Source of the DNA: Shewanella kaireitica
Lineage (GTDB): Bacteria; Pseudomonadota; Gammaproteobacteria; Enterobacterales; Shewanellaceae
Direction of reading: 5' to 3'
Length of the DNA: 64,000 nt
NCBI RefSeq assembly: GCF_023284045.1
Contig: NZ_JAKIKQ010000007.1
Location: 114,438 to 178,437 of the forward strand
Below, piece by piece: positions 26,873 through 36,638 of this stretch; the first letter of the stretch is position 1; each line of letters opens with the position of its first letter. The translations under genes were made by a program, and so were the position numbers. Below the pieces are notes generated by a model. It did no database searches. It saw nothing but the letters and a program-made list of their open reading frames with translations, and was not told where the DNA came from.

Positions 26873-28050
26873 GCTTTGCTCCCTACGCCAATAGAATCTG
26901 CCCCAGGGTTACTACAACCTTGTTTTTCTAGCTCAGTAACACCATTTTTTGAATCACTCTGGTGTCTCTGTTGCCAAAATGTCTTAGCCAGTCTCTTAGC
27001 CACATCAATTTGAATACTGGAGTCCAGTAGCATCAGAACAGCCATTACATTCGTCATCACGGCAGCTTGTGCTCTGTGAGCTTCTGCTGAATCAAGAGCT
27101 TTATCGCTATGGTTGTTAACAGACATCGAAAGTTCATGCCAAAGTAAATATAGCCATTGAGGAGCCAACTGTAACGCATTTGCTTTACGACCAATCAAGC
27201 CGTCAAGCTGAGTAGGCAAGGCTATTTGGCGCTGGCCACTAGGGCTAAAAATGTTAATTGCAGTGGAGATTCTAGGGCTCAACTCACACTCGCCTTGATA
27301 CCCCTTAAATACGGCAACATTAGATTGACGCAGGTCAGGCTCATATTCGGCCATTAAGCGAGCCACATTAAAGTGGATATCATCTAACCCCGCGTGAAAA
27401 TAGCTTCTAAGACTAAGTGTTGCATTTGACGGATTGATACAGCGAATAGCACTTTGAAACAGGCTTCTTAGACCAAGCTCTTGATGAATTTCGCTAAATG
27501 AGTGAACCAGTCTCGACAACTTGTCGGCATTTACATAGCAGATCCCAGCAGATTTTAACGCAACATTAGCTTCCGCCGCAGTTGAAACTGTACTAATTCC
27601 TAATACATCGACGAATTTTGCAATATGTTGCCGATGAGGTAACGCCTTGTCATCCCCATGCAATAAAATCCGATACCCTTGCAATGCCAGTAGTTTGGCA
27701 CTGAGTAATAGGTAGGGTAATTGATCGCGTTTGGCGCCATAACAGGGCCAATCAATATCGACATCAAGCTGCTGCCAGTTACTCTCTATCGTTGTTTTTA
27801 ACGCAATAGCGGCGCCAGCAACCTCTTCAGCGCTCTCCCCCTTAACTCGCATCAACATTAGTGCCACACTTAGCTGAGTCACGTTGCCAAAATTATCGTA
27901 AAAACCGCGAATGAGTTGATAGCTTTCAAGAAAATTTAACGAACGAGACCCCTTCTTTCCCCTAGCAAGGGTTCTGACTAGCTGTTTATACTCATAAGGT
28001 TCAGTAATGTTCACTAATCGACCTTCTGTGGCATGATTATCCATATGCAT
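26863..28050 (-). CDS. TrpD2-like glycosyl transferase-family protein in the nitrate operon
   Basis: About 395 residues from the ATG at 28050, which overlaps the stop of the methyltransferase gene. The fold is that of anthranilate phosphoribosyltransferase relatives (TrpD2/YbiB group): an N-terminal helical bundle with 'YQLIRGFYDNFGNVTQLSVAL', then 'GLRSLFQSAIRCINPSNATLSLRSYFHAG'. Active-site glycine motifs of true TrpD are not evident. YbiB of E. coli binds DNA or RNA and does not make anthranilate nucleotides. Genes labelled glycosyl transferase occur beside cobA-type genes in nitrate clusters of other gammaproteobacteria. Function here is unknown. Confidence 0.7.
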   Translation of the reverse strand: MHMDNHATEGRLVNITEPYEYKQLVRTLARGKKGSRSLNFLESYQLIRGFYDNFGNVTQLSVALMLMRVKGESAEEVAGAAIALKTTIESNWQQLDVDIDWPCYGAKRDQLPYLLLSAKLLALQGYRILLHGDDKALPHRQHIAKFVDVLGISTVSTAAEANVALKSAGICYVNADKLSRLVHSFSEIHQELGLRSLFQSAIRCINPSNATLSLRSYFHAGLDDIHFNVARLMAEYEPDLRQSNVAVFKGYQGECELSPRISTAINIFSPSGQRQIALPTQLDGLIGRKANALQLAPQWLYLLWHELSMSVNNHSDKALDSAEAHRAQAAVMTNVMAVLMLLDSSIQIDVAKRLAKTFWQQRHQSDSKNGVTELEKQGCSNPGADSIGVGSKACA

Positions 28051-28951
28051 GCTCAAGTGGTAAGTTGTTAACCATTTGACCAAAATCAAGCGAACTCATA
28101 CAGTCAGCAAGCTCCTGACCTATAGCGACCACCTCGCCAACCATCAACAGTGTTGGACCATCAACCGTTATCGCTTTTGCTGCATCAACCATATCTTTAA
28201 TCGTTGTCGTGGTTACCTGCTGATTATTGCGGCCGCCATTAGAGATAAAAGCAACTGGTAGCGACAACTTGGCACCAGCTTTTAATAAACCATGGGCGAT
28301 ATCTGCAGCTCTTTCTTTTCCCATATAAAACACAAGTGTACTTTTTGAAGCCAGTAAACCGCCCCATTCAACAGCAGAGTCATCACAATTATGTCCGGTC
28401 ACAAAAGTCACCGAGCGAGACACTTTCCTGTGTGTTAACGGGATCCCAGCACTTGCCGCGCAACCTAAAGCAGCTGTAACACCTGCGATAAACTCACTTT
28501 TGATACCATGTTGAGCGAGGAACAGAGCCTCTTCAGCACCACGACCAAATACATTCGGATCGCCGCCTTTAAGGCGAATAACCACCTTACCTTGTTGATT
28601 CAACTGAAGTAGTTTTAGGTTTATCTGCTCTTGGGTCGCACTCGGCTCCTCATAGCGTTTACCCATATAATGTAATTCGCAATCGTCAGTCGCTAACTGT
28701 AAAATATCTCTACTCACTAAATTGTCATAGACGATTGCCTGTGCACCAATAATTGCTCGTGCAGCCTTAATAGTCAGTAGATCAATATCACCACAGCCCG
28801 CTCCGACAATTGCAATCCGATTTTCATCAAAACCAACCGCATTTTGCATGGCAATTGTTTCATTTAACGTAGACAACTGTTCTTTGCTCAAACATTGTTG
28901 GGGTAGATTATTGTCCAATTGCACTGGTTTTTTTGTGGAATTCAGCATCAC
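28037..28951 (-). CDS. cobA: Uroporphyrinogen-III C-methyltransferase (siroheme synthesis)
   Basis: 304-residue SAM-dependent methyltransferase. The signatures are 'VGAGCGDIDLLTIKAARAI' near residue 50, 'YMGKRYEEPSATQEQIN', 'RLKGGDPNVFGRGAEEA' and 'AGVTAALGCAASAGIPLTHR'. It makes precorrin-2, the precursor of the siroheme needed by NirB. It overlaps nasA by one base and the next gene by 14 bases. It lacks the CysG N-terminal dehydrogenase/ferrochelatase part, so that step must be supplied elsewhere. Confidence 0.93.
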   Translation of the reverse strand: MMLNSTKKPVQLDNNLPQQCLSKEQLSTLNETIAMQNAVGFDENRIAIVGAGCGDIDLLTIKAARAIIGAQAIVYDNLVSRDILQLATDDCELHYMGKRYEEPSATQEQINLKLLQLNQQGKVVIRLKGGDPNVFGRGAEEALFLAQHGIKSEFIAGVTAALGCAASAGIPLTHRKVSRSVTFVTGHNCDDSAVEWGGLLASKSTLVFYMGKERAADIAHGLLKAGAKLSLPVAFISNGGRNNQQVTTTTIKDMVDAAKAITVDGPTLLMVGEVVAIGQELADCMSSLDFGQMVNNLPLEHAYG

Positions 28952-31719
28952 TAAGCAACCTCCCTGTTTGGTCTCTGCTTCTGTGCAATGACACAGTCAG
29001 CAATCTCTTTAACTTGATTTAAACAACTACCACAGACCGCACTACACTTTAGTGTCTGCTGTACTTTTTCAATCAATGATGGGGCATTGTCGACGCCATT
29101 CGAGATATCTATATTCATCTGCGATTCAATATCATATTGAGTCGCCCCTGTGCAGGCACATACTATTTGACTGCTACCTGCACGCAATATTTGATGTAGT
29201 TTTTTAATCGAATCCGGATTAAACGAATGATTTATCAGTGATTGAATCGCATTAGTATCAACATCTAATTGCTCAGAACCTGTGATGACTAACGTGTTAA
29301 GGCGGCCCTGGTACACCATGCAAGTGATGAGTTTACCCTGCTGGCGCCACTGCATGAGATGCCCACGAGCGCTGGTAACTAAAGCCGAAGCTTGTGCTTG
29401 TTTAAACTCAGTCAGTGACTGAGAAAATGCCTTATCTGCAGCTATATGTCGGCAAACTCCACCATCAAGTTGTTGTTTTACATCCCAGCAAAGTAACTCA
29501 TGAGAAACAACGGCTTCTCCCCACTCTATTCCTTGCTCGACAACGGATAAGGGCTTGACTTCAACCCATTGATTCTTAAATCCAGGTTGCTTTGAATGGG
29601 GATCTACAGCTACTGAAACAACACTATTAACGCCACCACTCTTGCTGAATTGCGATGACCAATGCATAGACAAAAAAGCACTATCATTCAGTATTGATTT
29701 ATCGATAACAATTCTGGCAATCAAGGGGTCGGTTAGGTTGTCACTGTCTAGCGCGGCAAATTTCCCCTCAACCAGTCCATTCTTAATCGATGTTGACACA
29801 TTTAGCCTTAGTTCAGGCTGATAATCGGCAGTAGCCAACTTGGCAATATGCCCTGTCTTCGTCATCGTGTGCCACTGATCCCGAGTACGACCACTGTTCA
29901 AACGCACTTGTTTAACGTTTAAAGAGCCATCATCAAAATGCTTTGGTGCAATTTCTGCTGAAAATGGTGTTTCGACAAATTGCGCCTTACCCGTTGTGGT
30001 TGCAAATACTCCATAATTAAAGAGCCGTTTGTTTTTTTGCCCCATCGCGTCAATATCATCAATCGGCCATTGAGTCGGCATAAGATGCTGGTATTGATCC
30101 GGTGTCAGGTTTGCAAGTCCTGCGATTGAGAACTGTTTCTGTGGAAAGTGCTGCTTTACGCTCGCACTTAGTTGAGCATATTCCTTGAAAACTTCGGCAC
30201 TGTTTTTAAAGTCAAATTCCGAGTCAAACCCAAGCGCTTTGGCAACTTCACATAGCGCCCACCAATCGGCCTTTGAATCCCCCTGGGGCTGCACAAAACG
30301 CCGTTGTCGGCTAATGGTTCGTTCGCTATTAGTGACTGTACCTGATTTTTCTGACCAACCTTGTGCCGGTAACAAAATATCCGCGTACCGTGCAGTATCG
30401 GTGTCAGCGGTGATATCAGATACCACGACAAAGTCACATTCAGTCAGAGCTTTTTTGACTAACTGCGTATCAGGCAAAGAAACCACCGGATTCGTCCCTA
30501 AGATCCACACCGCTTTTATCTTGCCGCTCGCCATCGCAGCAAACATTTCTGTTGCTGTCTGGCCTTTTGACTTTGGTAATTTATCAGTATGCCAATACTG
30601 AGCGACGAGTTGACGCTCCTCCTCAGAAAATCCAAGATGACAAGCAAGTTGAGTTGCCAGTCCACCAACTTCACGCCCGCCCATAGCGTTTGGTTGACCT
30701 GTAAGTGATAACGGTCCACAGCCAGCTTGACCAATATCACCTAACGCCAAATGGCAATTAATAATCGCATTACTAGTATTGGTGCCTAAAATAGACTGAT
30801 TAACGCCTTGGCTACTGGCGGTAACAACTCTTTTATTTTGCAGGTACAAGCTGTAAAACTCAGTGATTTTTTCAGGATTAAGCCCTGTATGAAGAGCAAT
30901 ATCGGTAACAGTACCAGCACTTTCTTGCGCCATTTTTAGTGCTTGAGCGAACCCTTCTGTATTTTGCTCTATATATTTATCGTTACAGTTCTGATGACTT
31001 GCAATAGCGCTAAGTAGACCGTTGAACAAATGCAGATCAGAACCTGGCGTAAGCTGTAGATGCAGATCCGCTTGAGATGCAGTGGCTGTCACACGAGGGT
31101 CAACAACCACCAGTTGAGTACCATGTTCAGCCCTAGCTGCCATTATTTTTTTAAATAAAACTGGGTGTGTCCAAGCTGTATTAGCACCGACTAATACCAC
31201 TATATCTGCAAGTTGCAGATCCTCATAACAACCTGGCACGACGTCCTCACCGAAAGCGCGTATGTGAGCGCTTACCGCAGATGACATGCATAATCTCGAA
31301 TTAGTATCCACATTAGCGGTACCGAGAAAGCCTTTTGCTAGTTTATTGGCAACATAATAATCTTCGGTAAGCAGCTGTCCTGACAGGTAAAATGCAATTG
31401 ATTCTGGGCCATATTTAATTAAAGTACTTTTGAGTTTTATCGCGATCTCTGATATCGCTGTATCCCAGCTTATATTCTCGATATTGACAGCATCTTTTTT
31501 CATGCGTGGATATAACAGCTTGTTTGGTAAGCTTAGGCTATTGATTAACGCTAAACCCTTGCCACACAAATCACCCGCATTTGCAGGATGCTCAGCATCT
31601 CCACTCACCACAAAGGATTGCTCTATTGAAGTATCTTCAGCGTGATCTTTAAAGACCTTCTCTACTCTGACCCCGCAACCAACACCACAATATGCACAGG
31701 TTGTTTTACAGCTTGGCAT
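28951..31719 (-). CDS. nasA: Assimilatory nitrate reductase catalytic subunit
   Basis: 922-residue cytoplasmic molybdoenzyme. An N-terminal 4Fe-4S motif has Cys8, Cys11, Cys15 and Cys52. The bis-MGD molybdopterin domains contain 'YLSGQLLTEDYYVANKL' and 'GQPNAMGGREVGG'. The C-terminus has a BFD-like [2Fe-2S] domain with 'CACTGATQYDIESQ' and 'CSAVCGSCLNQVKEI'. It reduces nitrate to nitrite for assimilation, and the added C-terminal domain implies direct electron input. No separate NADH-dehydrogenase subunit (NasB/NasC) is linked. First gene of the upstream nitrate unit, with GAGGGG before the ATG. Confidence 0.95.
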   Translation of the reverse strand: MPSCKTTCAYCGVGCGVRVEKVFKDHAEDTSIEQSFVVSGDAEHPANAGDLCGKGLALINSLSLPNKLLYPRMKKDAVNIENISWDTAISEIAIKLKSTLIKYGPESIAFYLSGQLLTEDYYVANKLAKGFLGTANVDTNSRLCMSSAVSAHIRAFGEDVVPGCYEDLQLADIVVLVGANTAWTHPVLFKKIMAARAEHGTQLVVVDPRVTATASQADLHLQLTPGSDLHLFNGLLSAIASHQNCNDKYIEQNTEGFAQALKMAQESAGTVTDIALHTGLNPEKITEFYSLYLQNKRVVTASSQGVNQSILGTNTSNAIINCHLALGDIGQAGCGPLSLTGQPNAMGGREVGGLATQLACHLGFSEEERQLVAQYWHTDKLPKSKGQTATEMFAAMASGKIKAVWILGTNPVVSLPDTQLVKKALTECDFVVVSDITADTDTARYADILLPAQGWSEKSGTVTNSERTISRQRRFVQPQGDSKADWWALCEVAKALGFDSEFDFKNSAEVFKEYAQLSASVKQHFPQKQFSIAGLANLTPDQYQHLMPTQWPIDDIDAMGQKNKRLFNYGVFATTTGKAQFVETPFSAEIAPKHFDDGSLNVKQVRLNSGRTRDQWHTMTKTGHIAKLATADYQPELRLNVSTSIKNGLVEGKFAALDSDNLTDPLIARIVIDKSILNDSAFLSMHWSSQFSKSGGVNSVVSVAVDPHSKQPGFKNQWVEVKPLSVVEQGIEWGEAVVSHELLCWDVKQQLDGGVCRHIAADKAFSQSLTEFKQAQASALVTSARGHLMQWRQQGKLITCMVYQGRLNTLVITGSEQLDVDTNAIQSLINHSFNPDSIKKLHQILRAGSSQIVCACTGATQYDIESQMNIDISNGVDNAPSLIEKVQQTLKCSAVCGSCLNQVKEIADCVIAQKQRPNREVA

Positions 31720-31755
31720 GATTTGCTTTCCCCTCGTTTGCTTCTATCACTGATA

Positions 31756-31772
31756 TCGCAAATCTCATGCCA
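31756..31772 (-). promoter_or_regulatory. Sigma-54 promoter candidate upstream of nasA
   Basis: On the minus strand TGGCATG-N4-TTGC with GG (31771-31770) and GC (31759-31758) ten bases apart, a close match to the sigma-54 consensus. The predicted start site near 31746 leaves a leader of only about 26 bases before the ATG, so no attenuator fits in front of nasA. Confidence 0.72.
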
Positions 31773-31980
31773 TTCTATAAGTAGTTGTTTAAAAAGGGGA
31801 TAGGTAACATTGGGCAAATATTCAAGGCGATAATGTACTACAACAGGGCAAAGCTACGCACCGAAATCACGCAAGTCTTTGATAAATATAAAAACTAAGT
31901 ACTCACAAAGAGGTATTCCGTTTGTTTGATTAGCAGAATGGTCACGTTTAAGAAGGAGGAAAGGTAAAATTTAGGCACAA

Positions 31981-32005
31981 AAAAACCAGCTATTCGCTGG
32001 TTTTT
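31981..32005 (-). terminator. Intrinsic terminator of cctA
   Basis: A perfect 10-bp stem (31981-31990 with 31996-32005) and 5-base loop with A and T runs on the two sides, 18 bases after the cctA stop. It separates cctA from the nitrate cluster. Confidence 0.85.
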
Positions 32006-32022
32006 ATAAGTAACATTTAATA

Positions 32023-32370
32023 TTACTTAAGTGTTGACTCTGCAGTACGACCATCGTCATGACAGCTGTCACAAGTTGGCTTATCACCCACGTTCATTTC
32101 ATGTGGTGCGTGACAATCAGCACACATTAACATGCCATCGTGTGGCTGATGGACTGCATCCATCTCATCTAGTGTACCGTGACAAGATTGACACTGCTCA
32201 AATTCGTATTCACCATCTGCAGATGGAGAGCCGTCAGCGTGACACGCTTCACAACCATCCATTTCAGCATGCATTTCAGCCAATTCTTGGCCTTCAGCAA
32301 ACACAGAAGGAGATAACGCTAATGCTGCGATTGCCGCACCAAAGATTGCACTTAGTAGTTTTTTGCTCAC
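32023..32370 (-). CDS. cctA: Small tetraheme cytochrome c (CctA/STC)
   Basis: 115-residue periplasmic electron carrier from the GTG at 32370, which has GAGG 8 bases upstream; the longer frame reaching 32430 is not needed. The signal peptide ends near residue 25. Four CxxCH heme sites lie at Cys40, Cys60, Cys83 and Cys100. The pattern and the C-terminal '[17 protein letters not shown]' match the abundant small tetraheme cytochrome of Shewanella, which shuttles electrons from CymA to terminal reductases. Single gene with its own terminator, although next to the nitrate genes. Confidence 0.95.
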   Translation of the reverse strand: MSKKLLSAIFGAAIAALALSPSVFAEGQELAEMHAEMDGCEACHADGSPSADGEYEFEQCQSCHGTLDEMDAVHQPHDGMLMCADCHAPHEMNVGDKPTCDSCHDDGRTAESTLK

Positions 32371-32672
32371 AATTGTATCCTCATTTGATGTTCGCATAGT
32401 GGAAACTTTATAAGTAAGTTTCGTTTCCATCTTGCGATCAATATTATTAGCACGACTAAGCTTAATTTAGCTAAGCATTAGCTAATTCGCAACTAATTTA
32501 GTTTGAAGATCATAACATTGTGATTATTAGCAAAACGTGCGCTCCATCAAACTATACCACTCAGTCGAGGCATAGAATGTAATATGGCAGCATTTATCAC
32601 CTTGATTTAGACTAATAAAAACACAATCCGTATCAGCTAGACCCGCACTGTGTTTCATTAGTTAGCGCTGAA
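32371..32672. other. Intergenic region between htpX and cctA
   Basis: About 300 bases. It must hold the cctA promoter on the minus strand and the end of htpX. I see no clear hairpin or operator. Confidence 0.35.
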
Positions 32673-33536
32673 TTAACTCGCGCGAAGTGCTGCGATACGC
32701 TTCTCAAGTGGCGGATGGCTCATCATCAATTCGGCCATTGATTTTTTACCGTTAATACCAAGAGCTGACATCGATGCTGGCATAGCACCTGTTTCAGGGC
32801 CTTGCTTTAGTCTATCAAGCGCAGCAATCATCTTCTCTTTACCCGCTAAACGTGCGCCGCCTTCATCAGCTTTAAACTCACGAATACGTGAGAAGTAAGC
32901 AACGATGATTGAAGCGAGAATACCGAATAGCATATCAAGCACGAACACTACAGCCATATAAGCAAACATGCCAAGGCCTTCGCCCTCTTCATCATTACTT
33001 GCAACGAAGTTGTTGATTATGCCTGCAACGACACGAGCAGCAAAAATAACGAAAGTGTTCACAACACCTTGAATAAGAGTCAATGTCACCATATCACCGT
33101 TAGCGACGTGGCTAACTTCATGGGCGAGTACCGCTTCTATTTCGTCATGGTTCATGCCATAAAGCAGACCACTGCTAACAGCAACTAAAGAGTTATTTTT
33201 ACTTGGGCCTGTAGCAAACGCATTGAATTCCTGCGATTGGTAGATAGCAACTTCTGGCATTTTAATACCAGCTTGCTCTGCTTGACGAGCGACAGTTTCA
33301 ACTAACCAACGCTCTGTGTTGTCACGAGGGGTAGTGATAACTTCACAGCCCATTGTCTTTTTAGCCATCCACTTAGAGATAGCCAAACTGATAAATGCAC
33401 CACCAAAACCGAATATTGCAGCGAAGACTAACAAGCCACTCATGGTTGATGTGTTCACACCTAAGATAGACATCACGATTGATGCCACTAATAAGATCGC
33501 CATATTAGTAGCAATCAGTAAAAATATACGCTTCAT
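32673..33536 (-). CDS. htpX: Zinc metalloprotease HtpX
   Basis: 287-residue inner-membrane M48 protease. The zinc motif '[15 protein letters not shown]' (HEVSH) and downstream '[14 protein letters not shown]' (third ligand Glu) are present, with four hydrophobic segments at about 5-25, 31-51, 158-178 and 198-218. Takes part in quality control of membrane proteins. Length matches E. coli HtpX (293). Confidence 0.95.
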   Translation of the reverse strand: MKRIFLLIATNMAILLVASIVMSILGVNTSTMSGLLVFAAIFGFGGAFISLAISKWMAKKTMGCEVITTPRDNTERWLVETVARQAEQAGIKMPEVAIYQSQEFNAFATGPSKNNSLVAVSSGLLYGMNHDEIEAVLAHEVSHVANGDMVTLTLIQGVVNTFVIFAARVVAGIINNFVASNDEEGEGLGMFAYMAVVFVLDMLFGILASIIVAYFSRIREFKADEGGARLAGKEKMIAALDRLKQGPETGAMPASMSALGINGKKSMAELMMSHPPLEKRIAALRAS

Positions 33537-33829
33537 TTAAGCTCCTGTAGGATCGAAATAATCCTGATAAACACTCTTAAAGACATAATATGTCCCAATT
33601 TGTTTTTTTCAAGGGGAAGTGAGTAAAAAACAATACGACCAATTTAATTCTAGCTCAGTCGCCTTCTTTATCAGGTTGGCTGATTTTATGCAGTTTTTAT
33701 TAATCTAATCTTAATTAGGCTCAAAATTGACGCCGATGTGGATTAATCTTTTTTAACAGAGAGATAGCCCTAACAAGAATGGACAAATTTACGTCATTTT
33801 AGGGCTATTAAAAGGAAAGGCGTTACGCT

Positions 33830-34495
33830 TTAAGCCAAAATTGATACATCAAGGTATTCAGCCGCTTCTTCTGCAGTCGGATTTTCAAGATGAGGAATAT
33901 GACCAATAAATGGGGCTGAGATCATCTGTTGCAAGGATGCTAAGTTTTCAAATTGATTATCCATCTTTGAGTCGACTTGATTAGCGACCCAACCCGCAAT
34001 TACTAGACCATCACGCTCAATCGCTTCAACAGTCAATAAAGCATGGTTAAGACAACCTAACTTCATGCCCACAACTAAGATGACTGGTAATTTCATTGCT
34101 TGCACGACTTCAGACATATAATGCCCGTCACCTAAAGGTAAACGCCAGCCTCCAGCCCCTTCAATAACAACAAAGTCAGCACCGAGATGCTCGGCCATAT
34201 TAAGTTGAGCTTGAATGCGTGCAGGAGTCAGCGTGACATTTTGTGCGGCAGCTGCGATATGCGGAGCGATAGCAGGCGCAAATGCGAATGGATTAATATC
34301 ATCATAAGGTAGCTTAATACTCGATGCTGCCATCAATGCAAGTGCATCGCTATTTCTTAAACCTTGTTCAGTTTGCTCACACCCAGAAGCCACAGGCTTG
34401 AAGCCAACCGTCTCACCTTTCACTACTGTTAACAATGCTGACGACACTAATGTTTTACCGCAGTCAGTGTCGGTCCCTGCTACAAAATAAGTCAT
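33830..34495 (-). CDS. bioD: Dethiobiotin synthetase BioD
   Basis: 221-residue ATP-dependent enzyme that forms dethiobiotin from DAPA and CO2. The P-loop 'GTDTDCGKT' near residue 7, 'VGFKPVASGCEQT' (substrate Lys) and 'VVIEGAGGWRLPL' are classical. Last gene of the minus-strand bioBFCD set, 26 bases after bioC. Confidence 0.95.
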   Translation of the reverse strand: MTYFVAGTDTDCGKTLVSSALLTVVKGETVGFKPVASGCEQTEQGLRNSDALALMAASSIKLPYDDINPFAFAPAIAPHIAAAAQNVTLTPARIQAQLNMAEHLGADFVVIEGAGGWRLPLGDGHYMSEVVQAMKLPVILVVGMKLGCLNHALLTVEAIERDGLVIAGWVANQVDSKMDNQFENLASLQQMISAPFIGHIPHLENPTAEEAAEYLDVSILA

Positions 34496-34521
34496 GCATA
34501 CTCCAAGGTTTTCAGCCTTTC

Positions 34522-35292
34522 TTAACGCGTCTTTGTCGCTTTGATAAAACTGATATGATAAGTCAAAGGCAGCCCTTCAGGGCCGCGGCTTAACTCTGCC
34601 TTATTAACTAATTCTTGCCAATCACCTCGCCCTCTCAATGTGACGTGGCGTTGATTAAGCTGAAATTTAGGATCAACGGTTGATGCACCAACACCTTTAA
34701 TTGACTGTAAAAGAGACTTAAAATCGCTAAAGTAGACAGTGATGGCACGAGTCTCAATGTCCACCCCATCCCATAAATTTTTATCAAAACAGTGTTTAAT
34801 CTCTGGTTCACTGTTAAAACTGTTGACGTTTAAACCTAAATCAGCCAATTGATATAGGCTGTTCTCTGCAACAATACTGGCATTAAACTCGCCACCAGCT
34901 TTAAGTACCCGATTAGCTTCATTAATCGCTATGGCGAGATTGCTACACCATTGCAATGCAATATTAGAATAAACGGTATCTATTGAGTCACAAAGCAACG
35001 GTAAGTTTTGCGCATCACCACGAAGTCCATAGTAAGCAGGAAAGTCAGCTTTAAGGGTATTGAGCATCCCTTGTGCGATATCAACACCAATCACGTCCTC
35101 TATTGCATTAAACCCACTAAAGTCTGTACCTGGACCACAGCCAAGATCCAGTAACCGTGCAGAGGGTGACATCAGCTTGAACAGATGCTTCGCCGCTATT
35201 CGCTGCAAGACATCGTGTGAGTGATAAGAAGATGCCGCCGCAGAGAATCTATTGGCGACATTAGTAGTTAATTGCTCTTCCCCGGAATTCAC
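34522..35292 (-). CDS. bioC: Malonyl-ACP O-methyltransferase BioC
   Basis: 256-residue SAM methyltransferase. SAM motif 'LLDLGCGPGTDF' (near residue 45), then 'VIGVDIAQGML' and 'YSNIALQWCSNLA', which is the BioC-specific segment. It methylates malonyl-ACP to start pimelate assembly. Located between bioF and bioD. No bioH carboxylesterase is linked, so demethylation must use an enzyme elsewhere. Confidence 0.93.
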   Translation of the reverse strand: MNSGEEQLTTNVANRFSAAASSYHSHDVLQRIAAKHLFKLMSPSARLLDLGCGPGTDFSGFNAIEDVIGVDIAQGMLNTLKADFPAYYGLRGDAQNLPLLCDSIDTVYSNIALQWCSNLAIAINEANRVLKAGGEFNASIVAENSLYQLADLGLNVNSFNSEPEIKHCFDKNLWDGVDIETRAITVYFSDFKSLLQSIKGVGASTVDPKFQLNQRHVTLRGRGDWQELVNKAELSRGPEGLPLTYHISFIKATKTR

Positions 35293-35347
35293 GTCATTAC
35301 ATCCTATACGCTATGGGAGTTTATAATCATGCAGTTAAACAAGACCC

Positions 35348-36535
35348 TTATTGGTCTTGTAAAATACCTGCTAGTACGGCAACAAACGCGTGGATATCCT
35401 CTTCGCAATGCTCGGCAGTTAACGTCACTCTTAACCTAGCACTTCCCTGAGCCACTGTTGGTGGTCTAATTGCACCGACCCAAAAACCATGTTCTTTTAA
35501 CCTTTTAGCGATTGCCAGAGTCCTAGCACTATCACCGATAATAATAGGTTGTATTGCAGTAGTTGAATCGGTTAATGCAATATTTTCAGCCTCACAGCTA
35601 GCAATAAAAGTGACTACGTTAGCCTGTAACTTTTCATTAAGTTGCGGCTTAGCAATAATGGTATTGATAGATGCCGTCACCGCCGCTGCGTTTGCCGGCG
35701 AAAGTGCTGTCGAGTAGATATACTGCCGCGCATTTGCCACTAGGTAGTCAATCAAATCCCGGCTTCCAAGTATCGCAGCACCCTGTCCGCCTAACGCTTT
35801 TCCAAATGTAACCACCTGCGCATCGATATGGATGTCGCCATCAACTGCAGAGGCGCCCATGCCATTATCCCCGATAACGCCAAAGCCGTGGGCATCATCG
35901 ACAATGAACCACGCTCCCTGCTGTTGACACAATGCCGATAGCTCTGCCAGCGGTGCTATATCACCGTCCATACTAAAAACACTTTCAGTGATCACAGCGC
36001 AAGGCCCGTGGCGTTCAATATTTTGGGCGGCAGATACAACATCATTATGTATAAATCGTTTTAGTGTCGCACCACTATCTTGCAGGCCATCAATAACGGA
36101 TGCGTGCACCAACTTGTCAGTAAGCACCCTATCGGAGTCATTAAACAAAGTTTTCATCAATGCATGATTCGCAGTAAAACCGGAACAGAAAAGCAGTGCG
36201 GCTTCATGCCCAGTTGCGTTACACAATGCCTGTTCAAGCTGCTGGTGTGCTTGATTATATCCAATGACTAAAGGCGAAGAAGCACCACCAGCACCAAAAT
36301 CTTTTGCACCGCTATACAGGGCTTCAATTACATTTGCATCTCTAGAAAGTCCTAGATAATCGTTGCTGCTAAAATTAATATAGGGCAAGTCATCCACTTC
36401 AAAGCAGCTGGCGTGTTCAGGGTCAAGCATAACTTTAACCCGTTTTCTTAACAGCCCTTTGTCTGCCAAAGACCGATTAGCCTCTACCACTCTATCGTGA
36501 AGCGGCTGTAATTTTTTGGTGGCGACATCAGACAT
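35348..36535 (-). CDS. bioF: 8-amino-7-oxononanoate synthase BioF
   Basis: 395-residue PLP enzyme joining alanine with pimeloyl-ACP. I use the ATG at 36535 with GAG upstream; a TTG frame begins 4 codons earlier. Conserved parts are 'NFSSNDYLGLS', 'GAGGASSPLVIGY', 'VDDAHGFGVIG' and the PLP lysine in 'VTFGKALGGQGAAI'. Second gene of the biotin operon. Confidence 0.95.
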   Translation of the reverse strand: MSDVATKKLQPLHDRVVEANRSLADKGLLRKRVKVMLDPEHASCFEVDDLPYINFSSNDYLGLSRDANVIEALYSGAKDFGAGGASSPLVIGYNQAHQQLEQALCNATGHEAALLFCSGFTANHALMKTLFNDSDRVLTDKLVHASVIDGLQDSGATLKRFIHNDVVSAAQNIERHGPCAVITESVFSMDGDIAPLAELSALCQQQGAWFIVDDAHGFGVIGDNGMGASAVDGDIHIDAQVVTFGKALGGQGAAILGSRDLIDYLVANARQYIYSTALSPANAAAVTASINTIIAKPQLNEKLQANVVTFIASCEAENIALTDSTTAIQPIIIGDSARTLAIAKRLKEHGFWVGAIRPPTVAQGSARLRVTLTAEHCEEDIHAFVAVLAGILQDQ

Positions 36536-36638
36536 AACATTACTCAATGTGAGAGCGAGACTTAATTACCGTTAGCAGTCATCGCTGTTAACGGTATGTT
36601 TCTGTTAAAGAAGCTTCTAAATTAACTGGCTTAGGTAT

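Noticed and set aside
30185..30601. 138-codon plus-strand open frame opposite nasA
   Set aside because: It lies wholly antisense to a well-supported conserved gene, has no Shine-Dalgarno and an unlikely composition; the frame is a shadow of nasA codon use.
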